A stretch of DNA of 64,000 bases from Roseobacter sp. GAI101 (lineage in GTDB: Bacteria > Pseudomonadota > Alphaproteobacteria > Rhodobacterales > Rhodobacteraceae): positions 2,778,929 to 2,842,928 of the forward strand of contig NZ_DS999213.1 of NCBI RefSeq assembly GCF_000156335.1. Direction: 5' to 3'. The notes beneath the pieces were generated by a model that worked only from the letters and a program-made list of their open reading frames with translations, searched no databases and was not told the DNA's origin. Of the stretch, positions 26,570 through 35,782 are shown one piece after another (position 1 is the first letter of the stretch; every line of letters begins with the position of its first letter). Both the position numbers and the translations under genes were made by a program.

Positions 26570-28831
26570 ATGAGCAAAATACCTTCGAAGCCAGAAATCC
26601 TAGATTGGATCGCCGCCAATCCCACCCTGACTGCCAAGCGTGACATCGCAAAGGCCTTCGGGATCAAGGGGGCCGCGCGCATTGATCTGAAACGTGTGCT
26701 TAAAGAGCTTGAGGATGAAGGCCATCTGGAAAAGCGCAAGCGCAGCTATCAGGACCCGGACCGTCTGCCGCCTGTGTCTGTTTTGCAGATCACCGGGCCG
26801 GATGATGACGGCGACCTTTTTGCCAAACCGATGGAATGGCAGGGCACGGGCAAGGAGCCTATCGTTCTGGTGATCCCCCGCGTCTCTGACCCGGCCTTGG
26901 GGGCGGGCGACCGGATTTTGGCGCGGCTGACACTGGTCACGGCCCAAGACCATCATTACGAAGCGCGGCTGATCCGGCGGATCGGCGCGAACCCGCAGCG
27001 TGTTCTGGGCGTCTTCCGTCTAAGGGCCGAGGGCGGGCGTATCGTGCCCATCGACAAGGGCAGCGACAAGGAATGGGTCGTCGCAGCGGATGCCATGTAC
27101 GGTGCCAAGGACGGCGAATTGGTCGAAGCGGAACTGGCCGGACCAAAGGGACGCATGGGCTTGCCGCGTGCGCGGATCGTGGACCGGCTGGGGGATCCCT
27201 CTGCCCCCAAGGCAGTGTCGCTGATCGCCATTCACCAGCACGGCATCCCCGATTCCTTTCCCGATGATGTGATCGCACAGGCCGATGCTGCAAAGCCGGT
27301 CGGGCTGAAAGGCCGCGAAGATTTGCGCGACCTGCCGTTGATCACAATCGACCCGTCTGATGCGCGTGACCACGATGATGCGTGCTTTGCCCATGCTGAC
27401 GAGGACCCGAAAAACGAAGGTGGCCATGTGATCTGGGTCGCGATCGCGGATGTGGCGGCTTATGTCACACCTGGATCGGCGCTGGATCACGAGGCGCGCA
27501 AACGGGGGAATTCAACGTATTTCCCGGACCGTGTCGTGCCGATGCTGCCCGACCGTCTGTCGGGTGACCTGTGTTCGCTGCACGAAGGCGTGCCGCGTGC
27601 CTGTATTGCCGTGCGGATGGTCCTGGATGCCGACGGCCAAAAGATCAGCCACCGCTTTCACCGCGGGCTGATGCGGTCACCCGCGTCCCTGCATTACGAA
27701 GAAGTCCAGGACGCGATCGATGGCCGCCCAAATGACCGCACCGGGCCATTGCTTGAACCTGTGCTGGAACCTTTGTATGCCGCCTACGCTGCCCTCAAAA
27801 AGGCGCGCGCCAAGCGGCAACCGCTTGAGCTGGACCTGCCCGAACGCCGGATCGAACTTGACCCGGATGGCACGGTGAAATCGGTCAACTTCAAAGACCG
27901 TCTGGATGCCCACAAGCTGATCGAGGAATTCATGGTGCTGGCCAATGTCGCTGCCGCCGAAACCTTGCTTGAGAAAAAAACGCCGCTGCTGTTCCGCATT
28001 CACGAAGAACCGTCGCCCGCAAAGCTGGATGCGCTGCGCGAGACGGCGCAGGCATCGGGATACACCTTGGCCAAAGGGCAGGTGCTACACACGCGGCATT
28101 TGAACAAGCTGCTGAATGATGCGGCAGGCACCGATGATGCGGAACTGATCAACATCTCGACCCTGCGGTCTATGACGCAGGCCTATTACGGGCCTCCACA
28201 TATCGGGCATTTCGGGCTGGCGCTGCGGTCTTATGCGCATTTCACCTCTCCGATCCGGCGCTATGCCGATCTGGTGGTGCACCGAGCGCTGATCACGGCC
28301 CATGGCTGGGGCAAGGACGGTCTTAGCCCGCATGACATCGAGGATATGGAGCAGACCGGCGCGCATATTTCCACCACAGAACGCCGGTCGATGGTCGCCG
28401 AACGCGACACGACGGACCGCTATCTGGCGTCCTATCTGTCCGAACGTGTGGGCAATGAGTTTTCCGGCAGGATCAGCGGGATCGCGCGGTTCGGTGCCTT
28501 TGTGAAGCTTGATGAAACCGGTGCTGACGGGCTGCTTCCGATGCGGTCCCTGGGGCGCGAGTATTTCCACTTTGATCAGGAAGCAGGCACGCTGATGGGC
28601 TCTGACACGGGTCTGATGATCAGCATTGGCCAGCGCGTCACCGTACGTCTGACCGAAGCCGTGCCCGTCACGGGGGGCATCGCGCTGGAGCTGCTGACGC
28701 TTGAGGGTGACGCCTTGCCCAAAGGGGGGCGGGGCGGGCCTGCGGGGCGGACCAACCCCAAACGCAAGGCCACCAAGGCCAAGCGCAAGACCGACAAGGT
28801 CAAGCGCAAGGTGAAACGCAGCCGGCGATAG
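26570..28831 (+). CDS. rnr: Ribonuclease R
   Basis: Processive 3'-5' exoribonuclease of the RNB family that degrades structured RNA. In order it has an N-terminal helix-turn-helix (about 1-60, LTAKRDIAKAFGIKGAARID), cold-shock domains, the RNB catalytic domain with ITIDPSDARDHDDACFAH (metal-binding aspartates) and TSPIRRYADLVVHRAL, an S1 domain (FSGRISGIARFGAFVKLDE), and a lysine/arginine-rich tail of about 25 residues. At 753 residues it is full length. It sits six bases after the TIGR04282-like gene, probably in the same transcript. Confidence 0.97.
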   Translation: MSKIPSKPEILDWIAANPTLTAKRDIAKAFGIKGAARIDLKRVLKELEDEGHLEKRKRSYQDPDRLPPVSVLQITGPDDDGDLFAKPMEWQGTGKEPIVLVIPRVSDPALGAGDRILARLTLVTAQDHHYEARLIRRIGANPQRVLGVFRLRAEGGRIVPIDKGSDKEWVVAADAMYGAKDGELVEAELAGPKGRMGLPRARIVDRLGDPSAPKAVSLIAIHQHGIPDSFPDDVIAQADAAKPVGLKGREDLRDLPLITIDPSDARDHDDACFAHADEDPKNEGGHVIWVAIADVAAYVTPGSALDHEARKRGNSTYFPDRVVPMLPDRLSGDLCSLHEGVPRACIAVRMVLDADGQKISHRFHRGLMRSPASLHYEEVQDAIDGRPNDRTGPLLEPVLEPLYAAYAALKKARAKRQPLELDLPERRIELDPDGTVKSVNFKDRLDAHKLIEEFMVLANVAAAETLLEKKTPLLFRIHEEPSPAKLDALRETAQASGYTLAKGQVLHTRHLNKLLNDAAGTDDAELINISTLRSMTQAYYGPPHIGHFGLALRSYAHFTSPIRRYADLVVHRALITAHGWGKDGLSPHDIEDMEQTGAHISTTERRSMVAERDTTDRYLASYLSERVGNEFSGRISGIARFGAFVKLDETGADGLLPMRSLGREYFHFDQEAGTLMGSDTGLMISIGQRVTVRLTEAVPVTGGIALELLTLEGDALPKGGRGGPAGRTNPKRKATKAKRKTDKVKRKVKRSRR

Positions 28832-28912
28832 CGCGCGCATCGCTTGAATTCAGACTTTCTGGGGTCGCGCAATGCCGCTAGGCTTTGGCTGAAATAGCCA
28901 AGGGAGCGGCGG

Positions 28913-30148
28913 ATGAAACCTGTTCGAATATGGATGCTGGCAGCGCTGCTGGGCGTCGGGGCAATGCCCGTTTTTGCGCAAGCGAGTGGCGCTGCCACGG
29001 CTATGGCCCACGCGGGAAACGACGCGGGATTGCAAACCTGGCTTGCCGGTTTTCGCAGCCGCGCCGTGACGGCTGGCATTGATGCGCAGGTGTTTGACGC
29101 CGCGATGACCGGCGTGCGCTATGACGCGGATGTTATCCAGCGGGATCGCAACCAGTCGGAATTTACCAAGACGATTTGGGAATACCTGAAAACCGCGACC
29201 TCTGATTTGCGGATCGCGAATGGCAAGAAGGCCTTGGCCGACAACCGCGCCGCGCTTGAGCAGATCGAAAAGACATATGGTGTCGAAAAGGAGGTCGTCG
29301 TCGCGATCTGGGGGTTGGAAAGCGCCTATGGCACGTTCCGGGGGGGCGACAACGTGCTGACGTCGCTCGCGTCGCTGGCCTATGACGGGCGGCGGCGTGA
29401 CTTTTTCGAGAGCGAGCTGCTGGATGCCCTTCGGATATTGCAGGCCGGTGACACGCAGCCCGATCAGATGAAGGGAAGCTGGGCGGGTGCCATGGGGCAT
29501 ACGCAGTTCATGCCCTCGTCATTCCAGCGTCATGCGGTTGATTTCACCGGTGATGCAAAGCGCGACATCTGGGGGGACGACCCGCGCGATGCGCTTGCAT
29601 CGACGGCGGCGTATCTGAAGCATTTCGGCTGGACGCAGGGGCAGCCCTGGGGTGTCGAAGTGCAACTGCCGGAAGGGTTCGATTATCTGTTGGCAAACCG
29701 GGACGTTCTTAAGTCGCCGGATGACTGGGCAGCCCTTGGCGTGGTGAATATGGCGGGGGCCACCGTCGGGGACCACGGGCAGGCGTCCATCCTTTTACCC
29801 GGCGGGGCAGAGGGGGCGGCGTTCATGATTTTTTCGAACTTCGAGGTGATCGAGCGGTATAACACCGCGGATGCCTATGTGATCGGCGTCGGCCACCTGA
29901 GCGACCGGATCGCAGGCGGCAGGCCGATAGAACAAAGCTGGCCCGTGCAGGATCGCGCTTTGACATTTGACGAGAGGATCGAACTGCAAACCCGGCTTAC
30001 GGCGCTTGGCTTTGATACGGTCAAGATCGATGCGAAGATTGGTCCGTTGACCATCAATGCCGTGCGTCGTTTTCAGGAGGCGCAGGGGTATTTGCCTGAT
30101 GGCTATGCGTCACTGCGGCTGTTGGACCGCGTGCGGGCAGCAGGCTGA
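28913..30148 (+). CDS. Lytic murein transglycosylase, MltB family, with peptidoglycan-binding domain
   Basis: Periplasmic enzyme that cleaves the MurNAc-GlcNAc bond of peptidoglycan. Residues 1-23 are a signal peptide (MKPVRIWMLAALLGVGAMPVFA). The SLT_2 domain follows, with the catalytic Glu in AIWGLESAYGTFRG and the substrate segment SWAGAMGHTQFMPSSF. A C-terminal PG_binding_1 domain (about 350-405) reads LGFDTVKIDAKIGPLT then INAVRRFQEAQGYLPDG. No lipobox Cys is present, so it is soluble. The gene follows rnr by 81 bases and is convergent with the potC-like gene. Confidence 0.95.
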   Translation: MKPVRIWMLAALLGVGAMPVFAQASGAATAMAHAGNDAGLQTWLAGFRSRAVTAGIDAQVFDAAMTGVRYDADVIQRDRNQSEFTKTIWEYLKTATSDLRIANGKKALADNRAALEQIEKTYGVEKEVVVAIWGLESAYGTFRGGDNVLTSLASLAYDGRRRDFFESELLDALRILQAGDTQPDQMKGSWAGAMGHTQFMPSSFQRHAVDFTGDAKRDIWGDDPRDALASTAAYLKHFGWTQGQPWGVEVQLPEGFDYLLANRDVLKSPDDWAALGVVNMAGATVGDHGQASILLPGGAEGAAFMIFSNFEVIERYNTADAYVIGVGHLSDRIAGGRPIEQSWPVQDRALTFDERIELQTRLTALGFDTVKIDAKIGPLTINAVRRFQEAQGYLPDGYASLRLLDRVRAAG

Positions 30149-30157
30149 TTCTTTTAT

Positions 30158-30219
30158 GTCCAAGACCCCGAAGGGGGGCCTTGGACGTGCCTTCGGCGAG
30201 GATTTTAGTCCATTTGGAA
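30158..30219 (+). repeat. Dispersed repeat: GC-rich hairpin plus GGATTT..CCATTTGGAA tail
   Basis: GTCCAAG (30158-30164) pairs with CTTGGAC (30180-30186), with an inner CCCC/GGGG pair, followed by the 20-base tail at 30200-30219. It lies between the convergent lytic transglycosylase and potC-like genes, like the copies at 10.3 and 15.3 kb. Confidence 0.7.
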
Positions 30220-30227
30220 AATGCGGA

Positions 30228-31406
30228 TCAGCCGGGTGACATGCCGCGCAGGCGTTCGGACCGGCGGCGGAGCAGTTCGACCACGGTGAGCAGGCAGATC
30301 GAGATGCCCACAAGGATCGTTGCGACCGCGAGGATGGTCGGGCTGATCTGTTCGCGCAGGCCGGTGAACATCTGCCACGGCAGGGTCTTCTGGCCAGCTG
30401 ACCCGACGAAGAGGACCACGACGACTTCGTCAAACGAGGTGATGAAGGCGAAAAGGCCACCGGAGATAACGCCCGGCAGGATCAGCGGCATTTGCACCCG
30501 GAAGAAGGTCGTGACCGGGTTTGCGCCCATGTTCGCCGCTGCGCGTGTCAGCGAGCGGTCAAAGCCCACCAGCGTCGCGGTCACAGTGATGATGACGAAG
30601 GGGATGCCAAGCGCGGCATGGGCCAGAATGACGCCCAAGGTTGTGCCTTGCAGGCCAACGCGGCTGTAGAAGAAGTACATGCCCGCAGCCGAGATGATCA
30701 GCGGCACGATCATCGGCGAGATCAGGACCGCCATGATCGCGCGGCGGAACGGAACGTGGGGTTGGCTGAGGCCGATGGCCGCCAAGGTCCCGAAGCTGAC
30801 TGACAGCAGTGTCGCGGCGGGTGCGATCTTGAGAGAGTTCCAGACGGCACCTTGCCAGTCGGAGCTGTTGAAGAAGTCCTGGTAATGCTTCAGCGAATAT
30901 CCGGCTGGATCAAAACGCAGCATTTCCGGGGTGAAGGTAAAGAAGTTCTCGGCGTTGAAGCTGAGTGGCATCACGACCAAAATCGGTGTGATCAGGAACA
31001 CGAAGATCGCGCCGCAGATCACCCGGAATGCATAGTGCCAGAGCACCTGGCCGGGGGTCAGGTAGGGTGGGATCTTGGCGCGGTAGCGGCCTTCGTAGAG
31101 CCAGAAACTGAACCAGCTGAAGAACCACCCGAACGCCGCACCGATCAACATGGCCGGAATACCGCCCATGAGAAAGCCGACGATCCCGAGGGCAACGATG
31201 GTCGCCCAGCGGCTGATCTGTTCGTTCTTGACGATCTGCGTCAGGACAAACGCGAGCGCGCCCATGATGACGGCCCCGATGAGGATGCCCAGCAGACCGC
31301 TGCCATTCGCCGTGCCCACGAAAAGGCCGGCCACAGCACCTGCGGCAGCCACCACAGGAACGTAGAAGGAAACGGGTTTGCGGGAGATTGGTGTGAGTGC
31401 GACCAT
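30228..31406 (-). CDS. ABC transporter permease, PotC-like, with N-terminal membrane extension
   Basis: Inner-membrane permease of a spermidine/putrescine-type importer. The C-terminal 270 residues are a standard BPD_transp_1 domain with the EAA loop in LTRAAANMGANPVTTFFRVQ and a DEVVVVLF segment. Unlike PotC (about 264 residues), this protein has 392 residues because of an extra N-terminal region of about 110 residues with roughly four hydrophobic segments (YVPVVAAAGAVAGLFVG, LIGAVIMGALAFVLTQIV, TIVALGIVGFLMGG). It starts four bases after the potB-like stop, in the operon potA-potD-potB-potC. Confidence 0.9.
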   Translation of the reverse strand: MVALTPISRKPVSFYVPVVAAAGAVAGLFVGTANGSGLLGILIGAVIMGALAFVLTQIVKNEQISRWATIVALGIVGFLMGGIPAMLIGAAFGWFFSWFSFWLYEGRYRAKIPPYLTPGQVLWHYAFRVICGAIFVFLITPILVVMPLSFNAENFFTFTPEMLRFDPAGYSLKHYQDFFNSSDWQGAVWNSLKIAPAATLLSVSFGTLAAIGLSQPHVPFRRAIMAVLISPMIVPLIISAAGMYFFYSRVGLQGTTLGVILAHAALGIPFVIITVTATLVGFDRSLTRAAANMGANPVTTFFRVQMPLILPGVISGGLFAFITSFDEVVVVLFVGSAGQKTLPWQMFTGLREQISPTILAVATILVGISICLLTVVELLRRRSERLRGMSPG

Positions 31407-31410
31407 TGCT

Positions 31411-33096
31411 TTAGCCTCCCAGTTTCACGTTATCGATGCCGACGATCTTGTCATAGGCATAGTAGAGCCCCAGGACGACGGCGAGCAGGATTGCCCCAAG
31501 TGCGGCGGCGAGGCCCCAGTTCAGAGAGCTTGAGATGTGATAGGCGATCCGGTTCGAGATGAAGGTACCGGTCGTGCCGCCGACGATTTCGGGTGTAATG
31601 TAGTAGCCGATCGACAGGATGAACACGAGGATCGACCCGGCCCCGATGCCCGGCACGGATTGCGGAAAGTAAACCCGCCAGAAGGCTGTCCAGTTGGTCG
31701 CCCCCAAGGATTTCGCGGCCCTCAGATAGCTTGGCGGGACTGTCTTCATCACCGAATACAGCGGCAGGATCATGAAGGGCAGCAGAATATGCGTCATCGC
31801 GATGATCGTGCCGGTCTGGTTGTTGATCAGGGCCAGTCGACTGTCATCTGCAACGACCCCAAGCCAGACCAGCGTGTCATTCACCACGCCTTGCTGTTGC
31901 AACATCACCTTCCAGGCGGATGTCCGCACCAGCAGTGATGTCCAGAACGGCAAGAGCACGAGGATCATCAACAGGTTGGCCGTGCGCGCGGGCAGGTTGG
32001 CCAGGATCCAGGCCACCGGATAGCCCAGCAGGATGCAGCTGAGCGTGATGCAGACCGACATGAACAGCGTGCGCAGGAACAACGTGCCGTAGATCCGTTC
32101 GTTTTCAGGTCGGAATTCAGCGCCATCGGCCGATTTCTGCATGTCGATGGAGTTAAGGAAATAGCCGTTGGTGAATCTTGGGCTGTAGGCGCGGATGGTG
32201 CCCCAGATCGGGCTGGCCCCCCAGTCTTTGTCGATCTTGGTGAAGGCTTCCTTGTAATCAACGGTCTCAAAGCCCGTCGCTGCGGCGGCGGCTTCGGCAA
32301 TCTCGGTTGCGCCGGGGCCTGAGTAGCTGGCGATCACGGAGGCGGTATCGCCGGTCAGATCATCGTAGAAGGCGGAATAGATCAGGGGCCAAGGGTCTTC
32401 CTTGTACAGATTGTCTTCGTCTTCGTTTTGCACGAAGTCGGCGAAGATCATGTAATAGCCGGCTGTTTGCGGAAAGATGTCGGCAATGCCATCGCGCATT
32501 TCAAAGGCAGGCTGTGGCGTGCCGGCGGATTTGTCCCAATCCTTGATCTGGGCCAACCACGCGTCAGAGCCGAGGACTTCGTTCCAGTTCTCGCCTTTCT
32601 TCCAGAATTCGTTCAGATCTTCGAACTGGTCCTGATAGACCTCTCCGATGTCATCAACGCCACGGCCTGATTTGCGGAACAGGGACGATGCGCCGGTCAG
32701 CTCATAGTTCAGCCGTGATCCCAGACGGGTGTGCAGCTTGCGTTCCTGGGCAATGTAGATGTCTTGATAAAGCGCTTTGTAAACAGGCGCATCAGGGGTC
32801 GTACCGTCTTCTCCGCTCCATTGTTCCAACGCTTCTGTGGTGCGCGGCAGTGTATCCTGGACGATCTCGTTTTCGACAGACCGGAACAGCATGTCGGCGA
32901 TGGGGGCAATGAATGTGACCAGCACGAAAATCAATAGCGGGGCAATCAGCAGCAATGCGCGCAGTTTCTGACGGCGTAAGGCGCGGTTCAGACTGCGTTT
33001 TAGCGGTGTGCCATCGGCTGCGAGCATCGGGCCCGAGTATTCTTTCTCGGCACGCTCGGCATCTAGTGCTGTGGTCGCATTGTTTACATCGCTCAT
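31411..33096 (-). CDS. ABC transporter permease, PotB-like, with large extracytoplasmic insertion
   Basis: Inner-membrane permease paired with the PotC-like protein. It has a first membrane segment at about 47-71 (LLLIAPLLIFVLVTFIAPIA), then about 265 hydrophilic residues (72-335) before the remaining membrane segments (from LFLRTLFMSVCITLSCILL). The EAA loop is RAAKSLGATNWTAFWRVYFP. PotB is usually about 285 residues; this one has 561 because of the loop, rich in Asp, Glu and aromatic residues. Its start region can pair with a complementary stretch in the upstream gap. Confidence 0.9.
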   Translation of the reverse strand: MSDVNNATTALDAERAEKEYSGPMLAADGTPLKRSLNRALRRQKLRALLLIAPLLIFVLVTFIAPIADMLFRSVENEIVQDTLPRTTEALEQWSGEDGTTPDAPVYKALYQDIYIAQERKLHTRLGSRLNYELTGASSLFRKSGRGVDDIGEVYQDQFEDLNEFWKKGENWNEVLGSDAWLAQIKDWDKSAGTPQPAFEMRDGIADIFPQTAGYYMIFADFVQNEDEDNLYKEDPWPLIYSAFYDDLTGDTASVIASYSGPGATEIAEAAAAATGFETVDYKEAFTKIDKDWGASPIWGTIRAYSPRFTNGYFLNSIDMQKSADGAEFRPENERIYGTLFLRTLFMSVCITLSCILLGYPVAWILANLPARTANLLMILVLLPFWTSLLVRTSAWKVMLQQQGVVNDTLVWLGVVADDSRLALINNQTGTIIAMTHILLPFMILPLYSVMKTVPPSYLRAAKSLGATNWTAFWRVYFPQSVPGIGAGSILVFILSIGYYITPEIVGGTTGTFISNRIAYHISSSLNWGLAAALGAILLAVVLGLYYAYDKIVGIDNVKLGG

Positions 33097-33176
33097 ATCG
33101 GCCCCACGGGGTTGGATCGGTGTGAAAATCGGAAAATGGAAAAACGAATAAGTGTGGAAGGGGCCGATATGGCCCC
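33095..33176 (-). promoter_or_regulatory. Alternative RNA pairing over the potB-like start codon
   Basis: 33160-33170 (GGGGCCGATAT on plus) is perfectly complementary to 33095-33105, which carries the ribosome site and first two bases of the start codon of the potB-like gene. The same bases 33160-33165 can instead pair locally with 33171-33176 (6-bp stem, 5-nt loop). The two pairings exclude each other in the minus-strand mRNA. Confidence 0.5.
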
Positions 33177-33195
33177 CTCCGGTAGGTTCAAACGC

Positions 33196-34311
33196 TTATT
33201 GCGCCAACCATGCCTGGAACTTCGCGTCGATGTCGTCGCGGTAGTCAGCCCAGAACTCGTAGTTGTACAGGAACGTGTTTTCGGCGTTCGCTGGATCGGT
33301 TGGCATGTGTGGTGCCATTTCGATACCCAGATCTGCGTGCTTGCCAACCATAGGAGCGGAGGACAAACGTGCAGGACCGTAGCTGATGTACTGCGATTGA
33401 TCGGCCAGACGCTGTGTGTCTGTCGCGAACTTGACGAAGTCTTTCACACGCGCCAGACGTTCGTCGGACAGGCCTGCTGGGATGATCCAACCGTCAAGGT
33501 CAAACACCTGAGCATCCCAAAGCATTGCAACGGGCTGCTTCTGCTCTTCGATCACGCTGAACAGACGACCGTTATAGGTCGAACCCATGACGACTTCGCC
33601 ATCGGCCAACAGCTGGGGCGTGTCAGCACCGGCGGACCACCAGATTACGTTGTCCTTGATGGTGTCGAGCTTGGCCAAAGCCTTTTCCTGACCTTCTGGT
33701 GTTGCCAGAACGTCATAGACTTCGTCTTTTGCGACGCCGTCACAAAGCAAAGCCCATTCCATGTTGTTGATTGGACGCTTTTCCAGGGCGCGCTTGCCAG
33801 GATATGCTTCCAGATCGAACACGTCACAGATTTTTGTCGGAGGCGTGTCGCCTACCATGTCCGTGCGGTAGCCGAACGTGGTCGAATAAACGATCTGCGG
33901 GATAAAGCAGTCGCTGACCAGCAAATCGCCGAAATCATCGGAGGCAGATGTGCCATCGGGCGCTGCTGCCAGCATTTCGTCGGCGTCGATTTCCATCGCC
34001 AGACCTTCGTCACACAGACGGATGGCATCGGCTGCTACGACGTCGACCAGATCCCAGGTGATGTTGCCGGCTTCGTTCATGGCACGCAGCTTTGCGACCG
34101 CTTCGGCCGAGCTTTCGTCCCAAACTGCCGTCACACCTTCGTTCATTTCCAGATAAGGCTGGACGTATGCCTTGTCTTGGCTGGACTGGTAAGCGCCACC
34201 CCAGGATACAAGCGTCATTTCCTTGGCCATGTTGCCGTGTGCATCGGCGAAGGCCAATGTGCCAGCGCCAACAATCGCAGAAGAAGCGAGTAGCGTTGTT
34301 GTAAACTTCAT
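33196..34311 (-). CDS. ABC transporter substrate-binding protein, PotD-like
   Basis: Periplasmic binding protein of the first polyamine-type transporter. A signal peptide (MKFTTTLLASSAIVGAGTLAFA then DAH) precedes a mature part beginning with MTLVSWGGAYQSSQDKAYV, the SWGG form of the spermidine/putrescine-binding superfamily. Length is 371 residues from ATG at 34311. The true ligand is uncertain: the SWGG group binds various amines and other small molecules. The gene is third from nothing else: it follows potA and precedes the two permease genes, with hairpins on both sides that may raise its expression. Confidence 0.9.
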   Translation of the reverse strand: MKFTTTLLASSAIVGAGTLAFADAHGNMAKEMTLVSWGGAYQSSQDKAYVQPYLEMNEGVTAVWDESSAEAVAKLRAMNEAGNITWDLVDVVAADAIRLCDEGLAMEIDADEMLAAAPDGTSASDDFGDLLVSDCFIPQIVYSTTFGYRTDMVGDTPPTKICDVFDLEAYPGKRALEKRPINNMEWALLCDGVAKDEVYDVLATPEGQEKALAKLDTIKDNVIWWSAGADTPQLLADGEVVMGSTYNGRLFSVIEEQKQPVAMLWDAQVFDLDGWIIPAGLSDERLARVKDFVKFATDTQRLADQSQYISYGPARLSSAPMVGKHADLGIEMAPHMPTDPANAENTFLYNYEFWADYRDDIDAKFQAWLAQ

Positions 34312-34384
34312 TCGGTAGTCTCCCAATTATTACCCGTTTGGTTCTTGAGGATGTGATATCGGGCTTAACCACAGCCTACTTCGG

Positions 34385-34409
34385 GTGCCGCCCGACGTTG
34401 GGGCGGCAC
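34385..34409 (-). other. Intercistronic hairpin between potA and potD-like genes
   Basis: A perfect 9-bp stem, GTGCCGCCC (34385-34393) with GGGCGGCAC (34401-34409), encloses a 7-nt loop. No U-run follows in the direction of transcription, so it is more likely an RNA-processing or stabilising element than a terminator. Confidence 0.6.
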
Positions 34410-34423
34410 ACTGCCGTCAGACG

Positions 34424-35524
34424 CTATGCATCTAGCGCGCGGCAATCTTCTGCAAGCCAGCCGATTTCAATCTGCTGGCCCGGCTTCAGGCGTACCTGAT
34501 CCGGTGCGTTGCGAGTTTTGATGATAAAGTTGTCGGTCCCCGCGACGCGCAAACGCGTGCGGAAAATGTCGCCCATATAGACGAACTCAAGCACTTCGGC
34601 TTTCAGCGTATGTGCGCCTTCGGCCATCCGGTCCTTGTTGAATTCAACGCGTTCGGGCCGGATCGACACACGGGTGCGTTCGCCTGCCTTGGTCACGTTG
34701 ATCGGCTTGGCCTCGATCAGGCCGCCCCCATCAAGCTGCACAATGCAGGTGCCACCCTTGATCTCTTTTACGACGCCTTCCAGCGTGTTGTTTTCGCCGA
34801 TGAACTGCGCAACAAAGCTGTTTTCGGGCTCTTCGTACAGCAAATCCGGCGGGGCCAACTGTTGGATGCGACCGTTTTCAAACACGGCAACGCGGTCCGA
34901 CATGGTCAGCGCTTCGGTTTGGTCGTGGGTCACATAGACAACGGTAATACCCAGTTCGTGGGCAAGATGCGTGATCTCGAACTGCAAGGTTTCGCGCAGT
35001 TGTTTATCCAAGGCACCCAAGGGTTCGTCCATCAGGACCAGTTCGGGTTCAAACACCAAAGCGCGGGCCAAGGCGACACGCTGTTGTTGACCACCGGAAA
35101 GTTGCGCAGGGCGGCGGCCGCCAAAGTCGCCCATCTGAACCCGGTCCAGCGCGATCTTGACCTGCTTTTCACGCTCGGACTTGCCGATCTTGCGGACTTC
35201 CAGCGGAAAGGCGAGGTTTTCGGCGACTGTCATATGCGGGAACAGAGCGTAGTTCTGGAACACCATGCCGATGCCGCGCTTGTGCGGTGGGATGTTGTTG
35301 ATCGACTTGCCGTCAAGGCGGATATCGCCGTGTGTGGCGGTCTCGAACCCGGCCAGCATCATCAGGCAAGTTGTCTTGCCCGATCCCGATGGCCCAAGCA
35401 TTGTCAGGAATTCGCCCTTGGGCATGGATAGGTTCAGGTCTTTGACGACTAGATTTTCGCCGTCATAGCTTTTTTGTACGCGTTCAAATTCGACAAACGC
35501 ATTTGTTGCTGACGTATCTGCCAA
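34424..35524 (-). CDS. ABC transporter ATP-binding protein, PotA-like
   Basis: ATPase of the polyamine-type importer. Walker A is LGPSGSGKTTCLMML, the signature is AQLSGGQQQRVALARALVFE, Walker B is LVLMDEPLGALD, and the switch His follows in VYVTHDQTEALT. A C-terminal TOBE domain (about 280-366) follows. At 366 residues from ATG at 35524 the length is normal. It is the first gene of the minus-strand operon and is divergent from the M24 gene; the 258-base gap between them carries the promoters and a TGGGA-AATG-TCCCA dyad at 35626-35639. Confidence 0.94.
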   Translation of the reverse strand: MADTSATNAFVEFERVQKSYDGENLVVKDLNLSMPKGEFLTMLGPSGSGKTTCLMMLAGFETATHGDIRLDGKSINNIPPHKRGIGMVFQNYALFPHMTVAENLAFPLEVRKIGKSEREKQVKIALDRVQMGDFGGRRPAQLSGGQQQRVALARALVFEPELVLMDEPLGALDKQLRETLQFEITHLAHELGITVVYVTHDQTEALTMSDRVAVFENGRIQQLAPPDLLYEEPENSFVAQFIGENNTLEGVVKEIKGGTCIVQLDGGGLIEAKPINVTKAGERTRVSIRPERVEFNKDRMAEGAHTLKAEVLEFVYMGDIFRTRLRVAGTDNFIIKTRNAPDQVRLKPGQQIEIGWLAEDCRALDA

Positions 35525-35782
35525 AAGTTGGCTCCCTATTTCATTTTTTTCTGTGCTTGAGCACTTGTTGACCGAAAGTTAAAGCGGGCTGTCCCAAAGT
35601 TTGCAACCAATTAACGCTGGTTTCTTGGGAAATGTCCCATTTGCAGGAAGAAATCCGGTTATTCTGCCGGTTTTAGTGTTTTCGACTGCAAATTAAGCAG
35701 GGATTCTCGCGTTATTAGGATTGCTGGCCTGACGAACCTGCCCCAATCTAAGACTCACCCGGCGTTGGAAAGGATGCTTTAT

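Noticed and set aside
33112-34293. 393-codon open frame antisense to the PotD-like gene
   Set aside because: The minus-strand gene has a signal peptide and binding-protein pattern; the plus frame does not.
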